Positions 43,674-53,200 of a DNA stretch of 64,000 nt are shown piece after piece. The translations under genes were made by a program, and so were the position numbers. The DNA comes from CAILZL01 sp050181835 (GTDB lineage: Bacteria; Pseudomonadota; Gammaproteobacteria; Steroidobacterales; Steroidobacteraceae). The notes under the pieces were generated by a model. It worked only from the letters and a program-made list of their open reading frames with translations, had not been told where the DNA came from and ran no database searches. How positions within the stretch are numbered: the first letter of the stretch is position 1; every line of letters begins with the position of its first letter. The DNA lies in contig JBFXCU010000004.1 of NCBI GenBank assembly GCA_050181835.1, positions 1 to 64,000 on the forward strand. The letters are read 5' to 3'.

Positions 43674-44281
43674 CCGCCAAGCGTGGTTATTTCGCTCAGC
43701 ACTTTGGTGATGCGTGCTCGGCCGGTAGGAGTTATGGCGATACCACGTGCTACAGAATTGGTTTGTGTTGTGCCGCCACTACTATCCACATTGCCGCGAC
43801 TGTCACACATAACCATTGCTTGTCCGCTGCCAACATTAGCAAAGCCAGTTGTGGCGTAACTCACAGGGGCGTCGATTGCCATTGTCATTTTGCTGGAATC
43901 AAAGCTGTGTGCGCTTAATAGTTCGGTGGCATTGCTATTGTCGCCGTTACTATCGACATCATCAAACATGATCCAGCCGTTGGGGGTGCCGGTGGTGCAA
44001 CGGGATGCGGCACCTGCCAGTGGATTAGCCGATGGGCACACCACCACGTTGCGTCCCCGTTTGGTGGCCTCGCTGCGTGCAGTTTGTAATGTGCGCAAAA
44101 ACTCCTGCGATGCGCTGTTCAAGCGGTTGTTCAGTACGTAGGTACGCATGCTGGGCACGGCAATGCTCATGAGCACTGCGACTATTGCGATGGTGACCAT
44201 CAATTCAATGAGCGTAAAGCCCTGTTGACCGAAGGTAGGGGCTCCTGTTTGCGCAATGGATTTATCGATTGCTTTCTTCAT
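43667..44281 (-). CDS. fimT: FimT/GspH-like pseudopilin
   Basis: 204 residues with a prepilin leader cut before FTLIELMVTIAIVAVLMSIA, followed by a GspH/FimT domain (LQTARSEATKRGRNVVVCPS; NGWIMFDDVDSNGD). First gene of the minor pilin operon. FimT-type proteins take part in pilus assembly and, in some species, in DNA uptake. Length and spacing match the Pseudomonas fimT/fimU position. Confidence 0.88.
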   Translation of the reverse strand: MKKAIDKSIAQTGAPTFGQQGFTLIELMVTIAIVAVLMSIAVPSMRTYVLNNRLNSASQEFLRTLQTARSEATKRGRNVVVCPSANPLAGAASRCTTGTPNGWIMFDDVDSNGDNSNATELLSAHSFDSSKMTMAIDAPVSYATTGFANVGSGQAMVMCDSRGNVDSSGGTTQTNSVARGIAITPTGRARITKVLSEITTLGGC

Positions 44282-44396
44282 GGGTACAGACTTTAGGCAA
44301 GATGTTGTGGTTATGTTGGCCGATCCGACTGACGGCTCGGTTCATTAGATAAACGGTTGCAGCAGTTAGATTTAGTCAAATTGTCTTGGGTGCGTG

Positions 44397-44435
44397 GCGT
44401 GACATGACGTTAGCTTTTCGATAGATATGTCACGC
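44397..44435. repeat. 9-bp inverted repeat upstream of the pilin operon
   Basis: GCGTGACAT at 44397-44405 and ATGTCACGC at 44427-44435 are perfect inverted copies 21 bp apart, about 115-150 bp before the fimT start. They could be an operator or a leader hairpin. The interval 44282-44559 otherwise holds no gene. Confidence 0.4.
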
Positions 44436-44559
44436 ATGGAGTGGCGAGGATGGCGGTGGGCGGGGTTTAAGGCAGCCGGTCTATGGAACGCTGCCAGTTT
44501 TGCTATATCGATAATGTCGTATGCTGCTCAGTTGAGATTGGTCTATATCTAACAGTTTA

Positions 44560-44805
44560 TCAGCGCGTTTCCTCGCATACTCTGCTGGCTTTTTTTTCTG
44601 CGAGATCCTTTGCGGTTTTATCATTAGTCGCCGATACGGATATGGCACCTGTGGATCCATTGCTGCAGGTGTAGCTATACGTATATTTTGTACTGCTTGA
44701 TGATTCCGCCTCCTTGGCCGATAGCGTGATGCTGGCCGCAGTCGCCTGTCCTGATATCAACGCTGTTAAACCAATCAAAATTCCCGTGCTGAATCGTGGT
44801 TGCAT
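44560..44805 (-). CDS. Small secreted protein, unknown
   Basis: 81 residues from ATG 44805, which has GGAG 9 bp upstream; the frame is open further up but without similarity to a signal peptide. A Sec signal peptide ends near ATAA (residues 1-24). The mature part of about 57 residues is Ser/Thr-rich with two cysteines (SYTCSNGSTGAISV and SRVCEETR), likely forming one disulfide. I do not recognise a family. It lies between the pilin operon and lexA as a single gene. Confidence 0.65.
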   Translation of the reverse strand: MQPRFSTGILIGLTALISGQATAASITLSAKEAESSSSTKYTYSYTCSNGSTGAISVSATNDKTAKDLAEKKASRVCEETR

Positions 44806-45081
44806 AACTGTGTACTCCGGTAGGTTGAGGCAGCGAATATGACGCTGGACATGACGACATAGCCGGGCGGCAAAGTCAATCTGACGGCATTGAATGGCTG
44901 GCAATTTGCGATGCAATACGCTCAATGCTGGTTAACGTGGCGTGGAACTCGTATCTATAGTGTCTTAGCTGCGAGTGAGTGGATGTACAAGAGGGAGGTG
45001 GCTTACGTTTAATGTCGTAAGCGTCCTTATAGCTAAGGGTACCGATAGTCAAATCGGTAAGTTGCTAAATCCTGATATTAC

Positions 45082-45114
45082 CTGTATAAAAAGCCAGCCT
45101 GTCTATATAGACAC
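45082..45114 (+). promoter_or_regulatory. Tandem LexA (SOS) boxes upstream of lexA
   Basis: CTGTATAAAAAGCCAG at 45082-45097 and CTGTCTATATAGACAC at 45099-45114 both fit the CTGT-N8-ACAG pattern, each with one mismatch in the last four bases. They are 1 bp apart and 58-90 bp before the lexA start, giving autorepression as in E. coli, which also has two boxes. The rest of 44806-45171 shows no other gene. Confidence 0.88.
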
Positions 45115-45171
45115 GCCATCTAGCCACGGAATTGGCGTAGTCGATACCACGTTGCCTTACCGGGGTTACCC

Positions 45172-45801
45172 ATGTCTGCCGAACTCACGCCGCGCCAGTC
45201 GCAAATTCTGCGGTTCATTCAGGATTCGCTGGGTGAATCCGGTATGCCGCCCACGCGTGCTGAAATTGCCCATGCATTCAAGTTCAAGTCGGCTAACGCG
45301 GCAGAAGAGCATCTACGCGCCATGGCGCGTAAGGGAGTGCTGGAGTTGTTGCCGGGGGCCTCGCGGGGTATTCAGCTAAAAGATGAATTGCGTGAAGAGG
45401 TGGGTTTGCCACTGATCGGTCGGGTGGCGGCGGGTAAGCCAATTCTGGCAGAGCAAAATATTGAGTCGCACTATCAGATTGATCCCAAGTTGTTTCGTCC
45501 GCGACCCCACTACCTGCTCAAGGTGCGGGGTATGAGCATGAAAAACATTGGCATCATGGATGGCGACTTGGTGGCAGTGCATCGCACGCCGGAAGTGCGC
45601 AATCGACAGGTAGTGGTGGCGCGTCTGGAAGATGATGTGACCGTCAAGCGTTACAAGCAGGTTGGTTCGATAGTCTGGCTGGTGCCAGAGAACGATGAGT
45701 TTGAAACCTTAAAAGTAGACATGCGCGAACAATCATTGATTATTGAAGGCATTGTGGTGGGGGTGCTGCGCACCGGAGGCACGCGCGGGTTGTTGCAGTA
45801 A
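45172..45801 (+). CDS. lexA: LexA repressor
   Basis: 209 residues, close to the 202 of E. coli. The winged HTH at residues 1-70 begins LTPRQSQILRFIQDSLGESG. The self-cleavage Ala-Gly bond is in IGRVAAGKPILAEQ, the catalytic Ser is in RGMSMKNIGIMDGD, and the Lys is in DDVTVKRYKQ. It represses SOS genes until RecA filaments trigger cleavage. Two SOS boxes lie in its own promoter. Confidence 0.97.
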   Translation: MSAELTPRQSQILRFIQDSLGESGMPPTRAEIAHAFKFKSANAAEEHLRAMARKGVLELLPGASRGIQLKDELREEVGLPLIGRVAAGKPILAEQNIESHYQIDPKLFRPRPHYLLKVRGMSMKNIGIMDGDLVAVHRTPEVRNRQVVVARLEDDVTVKRYKQVGSIVWLVPENDEFETLKVDMREQSLIIEGIVVGVLRTGGTRGLLQ

Positions 45802-46030
45802 GAGTGATTTTGATCCATCGACTCTATACTTGATGGGCGTGAATAAGCTTTGTTTTCCCGAGCCGTCCCCGTAATCGGGAGGAGGTTGATAGTGATGGTG
45901 AAAATTTCCACCAGCGGCCAAGTAAACATCATTCTGTAATCCAAGGCTTTTAGAATGCAGCAACGCTTGCGTATGCGCTGTGCTCACGCCACACTCCAAG
46001 TCACTATGTATGGCAACTTGTTTGGGATCA

Positions 46031-47140
46031 ATGAGCCTCAATAACAATAAGTGCTTGGCGCTAGCGGTCGCTCCTTCCACCCGGCAGCGCATTGAACATT
46101 GGTTACAGCTGAATGAGCATGAAGTGCTATGGGTTAGTAATGCTAGCGAACTGCTGGCACATCCCGAGCTGGATAACTGTCCGTTAGTGTTTATGCATGT
46201 TGCTCATCCTGAGACACTTGAAGCATGCCGCATCATGCGCGCGCGCGCAGCGACGGCGATGACGCCACAGGTGGTGTTGACCAACGATGGTGAGTGGCGA
46301 ACCATGGCCTATGAAGCCGGTGTAGATGCCGGCTTCATGCGTTCCACCACCTACAAGGAGATTCATGCGCGGTTGCAAACGCTGTTACGTCAAAAGCAAT
46401 TCTTGCAGCAATGGCTGGCGCAACAAGTCCGAGCATCAGAGGCAGGTCATGAGCGCGTGCATGACGCATTCCGGCGTTACGTATCGCCGCAACTGGTTGA
46501 ACGGATTTTGACTCGCTCGGCTACCGAGGTGGCCGAGTTGAATGCCGGGCAGCGTTTACAAGCAGCGGTACTGTTTGCTGATATGCGTGGCTTTACCGGG
46601 CTTGCTGAGCGACTGGCACCGACTCAAGTGTTTGAGCTGCTCAACGAGTTTTTTGCGGTGCTGACGTCGGTAGCGTTTCAGCACGCAGGCACGGTATTTA
46701 ACATGGCGGGTGATTCACTGATGGTTGGTTTTGGTGTGCCGATTGCACAGCCGGACGCGGGTATACGCGCAGTGTTGGCGGCGCGCGATATGTTGTCTGG
46801 CTTTGCGCCACTGGCGCGGCAGTGGCAGCAACGTTACGACATCGAAACTGGCTTGGGCATTGGTATCAATGAGGGTGAAGTAGTGGCTGGTAATATCGGC
46901 TCCGAGCAATACATGAATTACACTTTGATCGGTGACACGGTGAACATCTCAGCACGCCTGAGCCAACGTGCGCGTGCTGGTGAGGTGTTGTTTTCCAATG
47001 CCTTGAAGTTATCGCTGGATGCGGTAGGTGATCGTTCGATGCCGATGATTGCGTTGCCACCGCTGACTTTGCGCGGTCGCAGTAATCCGATTGATATTTA
47101 TTGTGTGCCTACCGATAAGCGCATCGAATTGCCGCATTGA
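46031..47140 (+). CDS. Class III nucleotidyl cyclase with degenerate receiver-like domain
   Basis: About 369 residues from ATG 46031; the frame opens at 45980. Residues 1-115 look like a response-regulator receiver fold, but the strand that should carry the phosphate-accepting Asp reads PLVFMHVAHP and the conserved Lys is absent, so it is probably not phosphorylated. A helical linker (QQWLAQQVRASEAGHERVHD) leads to the cyclase domain: AAVLFADMRGFTGLAERL and FNMAGDSLMVGFG hold the two metal Asp residues, and YTLIGDTVNISARL is the dimer-interface region. It probably makes cAMP, which in related bacteria controls pili and virulence through CRP/Vfr. The cyclase class is certain, cAMP versus cGMP is not. 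Confidence 0.88.
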   Translation: MSLNNNKCLALAVAPSTRQRIEHWLQLNEHEVLWVSNASELLAHPELDNCPLVFMHVAHPETLEACRIMRARAATAMTPQVVLTNDGEWRTMAYEAGVDAGFMRSTTYKEIHARLQTLLRQKQFLQQWLAQQVRASEAGHERVHDAFRRYVSPQLVERILTRSATEVAELNAGQRLQAAVLFADMRGFTGLAERLAPTQVFELLNEFFAVLTSVAFQHAGTVFNMAGDSLMVGFGVPIAQPDAGIRAVLAARDMLSGFAPLARQWQQRYDIETGLGIGINEGEVVAGNIGSEQYMNYTLIGDTVNISARLSQRARAGEVLFSNALKLSLDAVGDRSMPMIALPPLTLRGRSNPIDIYCVPTDKRIELPH

Positions 47141-47149
47141 TGTGAACAG

Positions 47150-47174
47150 CAGGCCCAAGTTACGCGTGGGCCTG
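47150..47174 (+). terminator. Hairpin after the cyclase gene
   Basis: An 8-bp stem (47150-47157 with 47167-47174) lies 10 bp after the cyclase stop and is followed by AATTTG. It is a weak terminator candidate because the T-run is short. Confidence 0.55.
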
Positions 47175-47310
47175 AATTTGTCCTACCATGTTTGAATATA
47201 AGTCGGACAAATCCCGATCTACAAACAGTGAAGATTACAAGACTTGTTGCAATCGCAGGCTTTCTGCATAGTGCGCGCCCTGCCTACGACACTCTCCACT
47301 CAAGGTTCTC

Positions 47311-49692
47311 ATGTTGCCGTCGATTGAAGCGCGTATTGCCAAAGAACTAACCGCCAAACCTGCGCAGGTGATTGCTGCAGTAGCCTTGCTGGATGAAGGC
47401 GCAACCGTGCCGTTCATCGCGCGTTATCGTAAGGAAGCCACTGATGGACTGGACGATACGCAGCTACGCACCCTGCAGGAACGTCTGTTGTATTTGCGTG
47501 AGCTGGAAGAACGCCGTACCGCCATCCTCAAAAGCATTGCAGAGCAGGAAAAGTTAACACCCGAGTTACAGACCAGCATTGAAGCAGCCGAAACCAAGCA
47601 AGTCCTCGAAGATCTGTACTTGCCCTACAAACCAAAGCGTCGCACCAAGGCACAAATCGCCCGTGAAGCGGGTTTGGCTGGCTTGGCTGATGGTTTATTG
47701 GCAGACCCTACGCTGGTACCTGAGACGGAAGCTGAAAAATATCTTAAACCCGCTTTTGAAAATGCTGAAGGCGACAAAAATCCGGGCGTGCCAGATGTGA
47801 AGGCCGCACTGGAAGGTGCCCGCCAGATTCTGATGGAACAGTTCGCCGAAGATGCAACCCTGTTGGGTACGTTGCGTGAACACATGCAACAACACGGCAT
47901 TATGACGGCCAAGTTGGCCGAGGGTAAGGAGCAAGCAGGTGCAAAATTCCGTGACTACTTTGATTACAGCGAAGCCATCAAGGATATTCCTTCGCACCGT
48001 GGTCTGGCTTTGTTCCGTGGGCGTACTGAAGAAATATTACGTCTGTCATTGAAGTTGCCAGAAGAGCTGTCAGCCGATGCCAAGCCCACGGATATTCATG
48101 CCTGCGAACGCAAGATAGCTGCGCGCTTTGGCATTGCCGATCAAGCGCGCGCGGCGGATGCCTGGTTGGCGCAGACGGTGCGCTGGACTTGGCAGGTAAA
48201 AGTGTCGTGGCAGATCGAGAGTGAGTTGTTCACCACCTTGCGTGAAGCGGCGGAAGCTGAGGCGATTCGCGTGTTCGCGCGTAACCTGCATGATTTACTG
48301 TTGGCTGCTCCAGCAGGCCAGCATGTCACTATGGGCCTTGATCCCGGCATTCGCACGGGCGTTAAAGTGGCGGTGGTGGATCACACCGGCAAAGTGCTCG
48401 ATACCAATACCGTCTATCCACATCAGCCGCGTAATGATTGGGACGGCTCATTGCATGCGTTGGCGCTGTTGGTCATCAAACACAAGGTTGATCTGATCAG
48501 CATTGGTAACGGCACGGCTTCGCGTGAAACCGACAAGCTGGCTGCTGAGCTGATCAAGAAGCTGCCAGATTTGAAAATCAGCAAGCTGGTCGTGTCAGAA
48601 GCGGGCGCATCGGTGTATTCCGCATCGGCGCTGGCCTCGAAAGAATTGCCGGAACTGGATGTAAGCCTGCGTGGCGCGGTATCAATTGCGCGTCGCTTGC
48701 AAGATCCTTTGGCTGAATTAGTGAAGATTGATCCCAAGGCGATTGGCGTTGGTCAGTATCAGCATGACGTCAGTCAAACCAAACTGGCGCGCTCGCTGGA
48801 TGCGGTGGTTGAGGATTGTGTGAATGCGGTCGGCGTGGATGTGAATACCGCTTCGCCAGCTTTGCTGGCACGTATCTCGGGTCTGTCGGCGTCGATTGCC
48901 GAGAACGTGGTCAGCTTTCGCAATCAGCATGGTGCATTCAAGTCACGCGATGGCCTATTAAAAGTCCCGCGTCTGGGTGCTAAAACTTTTGAACAAGCCG
49001 CCGGCTTCTTGCGCGTGGTGGATGGGGATAATCCGCTTGATAAATCATCGGTGCATCCAGAAGCCTATTCGCTGGTCGAGCGCATTCTTGCTGATTTGAA
49101 AAAGCCACTGCAACAAGTGATGGGGGATGCCAGCGTACTTAAGGCAGTCAACGCGGCGCACTATACCGATGAGAAATTTGGTCTGCCTACGGTACGCGAC
49201 ATTCTTAAAGAACTGGAAAAACCCGGTCGCGATCCGCGTCCTGAATTCAAGGCTGCAGAATTCAAAGAAGGCGTGGAAGAGATTGCCGATCTTAAACCCG
49301 ACATGGTGCTGGAAGGTGTGATAACCAATGTCACTAACTTTGGTGCCTTTGTGGATATTGGTGTGCATCAGGATGGACTGGTGCATATCTCGATGCTGTC
49401 CGAAAAATTCATCAAAGACCCGCATGAAGTGGTGAAAGCCGGTCAAATCGTAAAAGTGAAGGTGCTGGAAGTGGATGCGCAACGTAAACGCATCGCGCTG
49501 ACAATGCGCTTGGATGACAGTGCGCCTCGAATGCCTGCTGATGGGGCGCGACCCTCGCTGCGTAATGATCGTACCCAGGATAGACACCCGCCGCCCCTCG
49601 GGCGCAAGCCGCAACGTGCGCCAGAACCGGCCGCCAATGTGGGTAGTGGCATGATGGCGGATGCGTTACGCCATGCGTTGAGAAAGAAGTAG
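47311..49692 (+). CDS. tex: Tex family RNA-binding transcription accessory protein
   Basis: 793 residues. Tex_N domain (residues 1-190, starting MLPSIEARIAKELTAKPAQV), YqgF/RuvX-like nuclease-fold domain at about 330-460 (MGLDPGIRTGVKVAVVDHTG), helix-hairpin-helix motifs at about 500-570 (VNTASPALLARISGLSASIA), and an S1 domain at about 655-725 (VLEGVITNVTNFGAFVDIGV). The tail is basic and Pro/Arg-rich. Tex acts in transcription and RNA metabolism and is non-essential in many bacteria. The perfect hairpin at 49703 terminates it. Confidence 0.96.
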   Translation: MLPSIEARIAKELTAKPAQVIAAVALLDEGATVPFIARYRKEATDGLDDTQLRTLQERLLYLRELEERRTAILKSIAEQEKLTPELQTSIEAAETKQVLEDLYLPYKPKRRTKAQIAREAGLAGLADGLLADPTLVPETEAEKYLKPAFENAEGDKNPGVPDVKAALEGARQILMEQFAEDATLLGTLREHMQQHGIMTAKLAEGKEQAGAKFRDYFDYSEAIKDIPSHRGLALFRGRTEEILRLSLKLPEELSADAKPTDIHACERKIAARFGIADQARAADAWLAQTVRWTWQVKVSWQIESELFTTLREAAEAEAIRVFARNLHDLLLAAPAGQHVTMGLDPGIRTGVKVAVVDHTGKVLDTNTVYPHQPRNDWDGSLHALALLVIKHKVDLISIGNGTASRETDKLAAELIKKLPDLKISKLVVSEAGASVYSASALASKELPELDVSLRGAVSIARRLQDPLAELVKIDPKAIGVGQYQHDVSQTKLARSLDAVVEDCVNAVGVDVNTASPALLARISGLSASIAENVVSFRNQHGAFKSRDGLLKVPRLGAKTFEQAAGFLRVVDGDNPLDKSSVHPEAYSLVERILADLKKPLQQVMGDASVLKAVNAAHYTDEKFGLPTVRDILKELEKPGRDPRPEFKAAEFKEGVEEIADLKPDMVLEGVITNVTNFGAFVDIGVHQDGLVHISMLSEKFIKDPHEVVKAGQIVKVKVLEVDAQRKRIALTMRLDDSAPRMPADGARPSLRNDRTQDRHPPPLGRKPQRAPEPAANVGSGMMADALRHALRKK

Positions 49693-49702
49693 TAGGGCTC
49701 TT

Positions 49703-49732
49703 GCCTAGGTCGGAATAGATTCCGACCTAGGC
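49703..49732. terminator. Strong palindromic terminator after tex
   Basis: A perfect 13-bp inverted repeat (49703-49715 with 49720-49732) begins 11 bp after the tex stop and is followed by GTTCTCTTT. It can serve tex and possibly the minus-strand gene ending at 49760. Confidence 0.85.
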
Positions 49733-49759
49733 GTTCTCTTTACACGACAGGGTGAACTG

Positions 49760-49993
49760 TCAAGGTAGCTGGTCAGGGTCAATATTCAGCAGTTCACACA
49801 TACGGCTGGCCACGGTTACCAAAGTTTGCGCGCAGGGCTCGCAACTGCCGCCGCAACACATGGGCCATTGCTGCATGGGCATGGTAAACAGTGGTCGCAC
49901 GCAAGGCATGTAGTAATCGGGCATGCCCAGCTCGCTGCTGGCCTGCGCCAGTGCTTGGTTGAATTCGGGCGAGTTGAGGTCGAATCTGCTCAT
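49760..49993 (-). CDS. Small Cys-rich hypothetical protein
   Basis: 77 residues, no signal peptide. Six cysteines lie between residues 31 and 66, including CCGGSCEPC, which could bind a metal. Hydrophilic start MSRFDLNSPEFNQALAQASS. I do not recognise the family. The upstream base context has only a weak ribosome site. It is isolated between tex and the transglutaminase operon on the opposite strand. Codon use looks like that of neighbouring genes, and I judge it more likely real than not. Confidence 0.55.
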   Translation of the reverse strand: MSRFDLNSPEFNQALAQASSELGMPDYYMPCVRPLFTMPMQQWPMCCGGSCEPCAQTLVTVASRMCELLNIDPDQLP

Positions 49994-50258
49994 AGGTGTG
50001 GTTGATTACTCACTGCGTTGTCAGCACGAACTGTACGCAGGGCGTGTGCCGCACGCAAACTGACGCTAAACATAACCTGCACCTCGTCTGATCTGGCAGA
50101 AGTGCAACTGGGCTTATCTGGTGCAACTGTGACAGGTAGGTGCCCCCGCGCCGTGCAAATTATCGTTGCCAAGCACTGCTTGCATGAGTGGAGCGTCTCT
50201 TGCATTGTACGCAACTGGTTTTATTGAAAATTTGTCGGCACTTGCCCTAGGAATACCT

Positions 50259-53200
50259 GTGTCCATTCATGTCGCGTTGAATCATGTGACAGACTATCGC
50301 TACGACCGTCCGATCACTCTCGGTCCGCAAGTGGTGCGGCTACGTCCGGCGCCGCATTGTCGTACCCGCATTCTGTCGTATTCACTACGTATCACGCCGG
50401 AACAACACTTTATCAACTGGCAACAGGACGCGCAGTCAAACTATCTGGCGCGGCTGAATTTTCACGAAAAGACTGATCATTTTCGTATCGAAGTGGACAT
50501 TGTTGCGGAAATGTCGGTACTCAATCCCTTTGATTTCTTTTTGGCGCCTTACGCTGAAAAATTTCCGTTCACTTACGAAGCTGCTGAAAAACGCGAATTG
50601 GTGACTAACCTTATCAAGCCTCCGGCAACACCGCTGGTACAGGCCTATCTGAACAAGATTGACCGCACGCCACGCCGCACTATCGACTTTCTGGTGGACG
50701 TGAACAGCATGCTGGCGCGCGACATCAGTTACATGATTCGGATGGAGCCCGGCGTGCAGACGCCAGACGAAACGCTGGAAAAGAAGTCAGGTTCCTGCCG
50801 TGACTCTGCCGCGTTACTGGTGCACTTGTTGCGTCATTTTGGCTTTGCGGCGCGGTTTGTCTCTGGTTATCTGATTCAGCTAAAGGCCGATGTGAAATCA
50901 CTCGATGGGCCATCGGGTGCTGAGCAAGATTTTACTGATCTGCATGCTTGGTGTGAGGTGTACTTACCTGGTGGTGGCTGGATCGGTTTCGATCCCACTT
51001 CTGGTTTGCTGGCTGGTGAAGGTCATATCCCGCTGGCTTGTAGTCCGGAGCCGTCTTCGGCAGCACCGGTAAGTGGCGGCACCGAAGTATGCGAAGTGAA
51101 ATTCGAACACCACATGGGCGTGCAGCGCATCTGGGAGTCACCACGAGTGACCAAGCCATATACCGAAACGCAATGGCAATCAATCAATGCGTTGGGGCAT
51201 GAGCTGGACACTGAGTTAGTAAAAAATGATATGCGCTTGACCATGGGTGGCGAACCCACCTTTGTGTCTGCCGATGATCCCGATGGTGCTGAGTGGAATA
51301 TCGCTGCACAGGGGCCTACCAAGCGCAAGCTGGCAGCTGATTTATTTCACCGCATGCGCGAAAAATACGCGCCACAGGGATTGATGCACTTTGGTCAGGG
51401 CAAGTGGTATCCGGGCGAGCAGCTACCGCGTTGGTCGCTTAATTGTTTCTGGCGCAAAGATGGCGAACCACTGTGGCGGGATGCGCAATGGTATGCGGAT
51501 GAGCGACGTGACTATGGTATTGATGAATTGCAAGCCAAACGTTTCCTGATTGAAGTGGCACGACGGCTTGGGGTGGCTGCTGGGCATGTGTTTCCCGCTT
51601 ATGAAGATGCGTTCTATCACCTGTGGCGCGAACGACGCTTGCCCAGCAATGTCGATCCATTCGATTCAAAGCTCGACGATGCGATGGAACGTGCGCGGTT
51701 GATGAAGGTGTTTGATCATGGTCTCGACAAGGCCGTGGGACATGTACTGCCGATCACCCGCAATGTAGCTAATACCCAGTGGCAAAGCGGTTCCTGGTTT
51801 CTGCGCAGCCAGCGCTGTTATTTGTTGCCCGGCGATTCGGCCATGGGCTATCGCCTGCCACTGGATTCGCAGCCTTGGACCAGCAAGGGTGATTTCCCAT
51901 ATATCCATCCGATAGATCCATCACTAAAACCTGCACCACTGGCAGCGTATGCCAGCATTCGTCAGCAACTGCATGACACAGAGTCCGATACCTCGAATGA
52001 CGAAAAGCTGGCCGCTGAGTTGGCCGATAATCACGCTCGCGCCACTGCCAACGCAGTCTGGCAGCGGCCCGGCGCTGAGCGGCAGCCGCTTGCCAGTGAA
52101 TCGGCGAGCTGGATTGCGCGCACCAGTATCACTGCCGAACCGCGCGATGGCGTGTTGTACATCTTTATGCCACCAATGAAGGTGCTGGAGAATTATCTTG
52201 AGCTGGTCGCGGCGGTAGAAGCCACGGCTGAGCAGTTAAAGCTCCCGGTTATCATGGAAGGGTACGAGCCACCTGCTGATCCCCGCCTTAAAAGCTTCCG
52301 GGTCACGCCTGATCCCGGCGTGATTGAAGTCAATATCCATCCGGCCTCGGCTTGGGATGAAATGGTGGAGCACACTGAGCATTTGTATGAAGCTGCACAT
52401 CTGTCGCGACTGAGCACTGAAAAGTTCATGCTTGACGGTCGTCACACTGGCACTGGTGGTGGTAATCACTTTACGATTGGCGGTGCCACCACACCGGATT
52501 CACCCTTCCTGCGTCGGCCTGACGTGCTGCGCAGTTTGATTGCGTACTGGCATAACCATCCATCACTGTCGTATCTATTCTCTGGCTTGTTTATTGGCCC
52601 AACCTCACAGGCACCGCGTGTCGATGAGGCACGCAATGATTCACTGTATGAACTGGAGCTGGCGTTTCAGCAGTTTCCGCAACAGGGTACAGAGTGTTCG
52701 CCGTGGTTGGTGGATCGCTTGTTGCGCAATCTGCTGATTGATAGCACTGGCAATACACATCGTGCTGAATTTTGTATCGACAAGTTGTATTCGCCCGATG
52801 GCCCGACAGGCCGCCTTGGCTTAGTAGAACTACGTGCCTTCGAAATGCCACCGCATGCACGCATGAGTCTGACGCAGCAGTTATTGATTCGCGCGTTGCT
52901 ATCACGTTTCTGGAAAACGCCGTATGAGCCAGCTCGACTGGCACGTTGGGGCACAGAGCTACATGATCGATTCATGTTGCCGTACTTTGTTGAGCAGGAT
53001 TTTCGCGATGTGTTGAGCGAGATGAATACAGCCGGTTATGGCTTTGAGTTTGAGTGGTTTGCACCGCATTTTGAATTCCGCTTTCCCAAACATGGTGACT
53101 ATGCGGTACGCGGTATTGAGGTGGAGGTGCGGCATGCACTTGAACCTTGGCACGTCATGGGTGAAGAAGGCTCGGCTGGCGGCGCAGTGCGCTATGTGGA

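Noticed and set aside
49045..49614. 189-residue minus-strand frame opposite tex
   Set aside because: It is antisense to the HhH and S1 domains of Tex, which are conserved; the frame has no recognisable domain.
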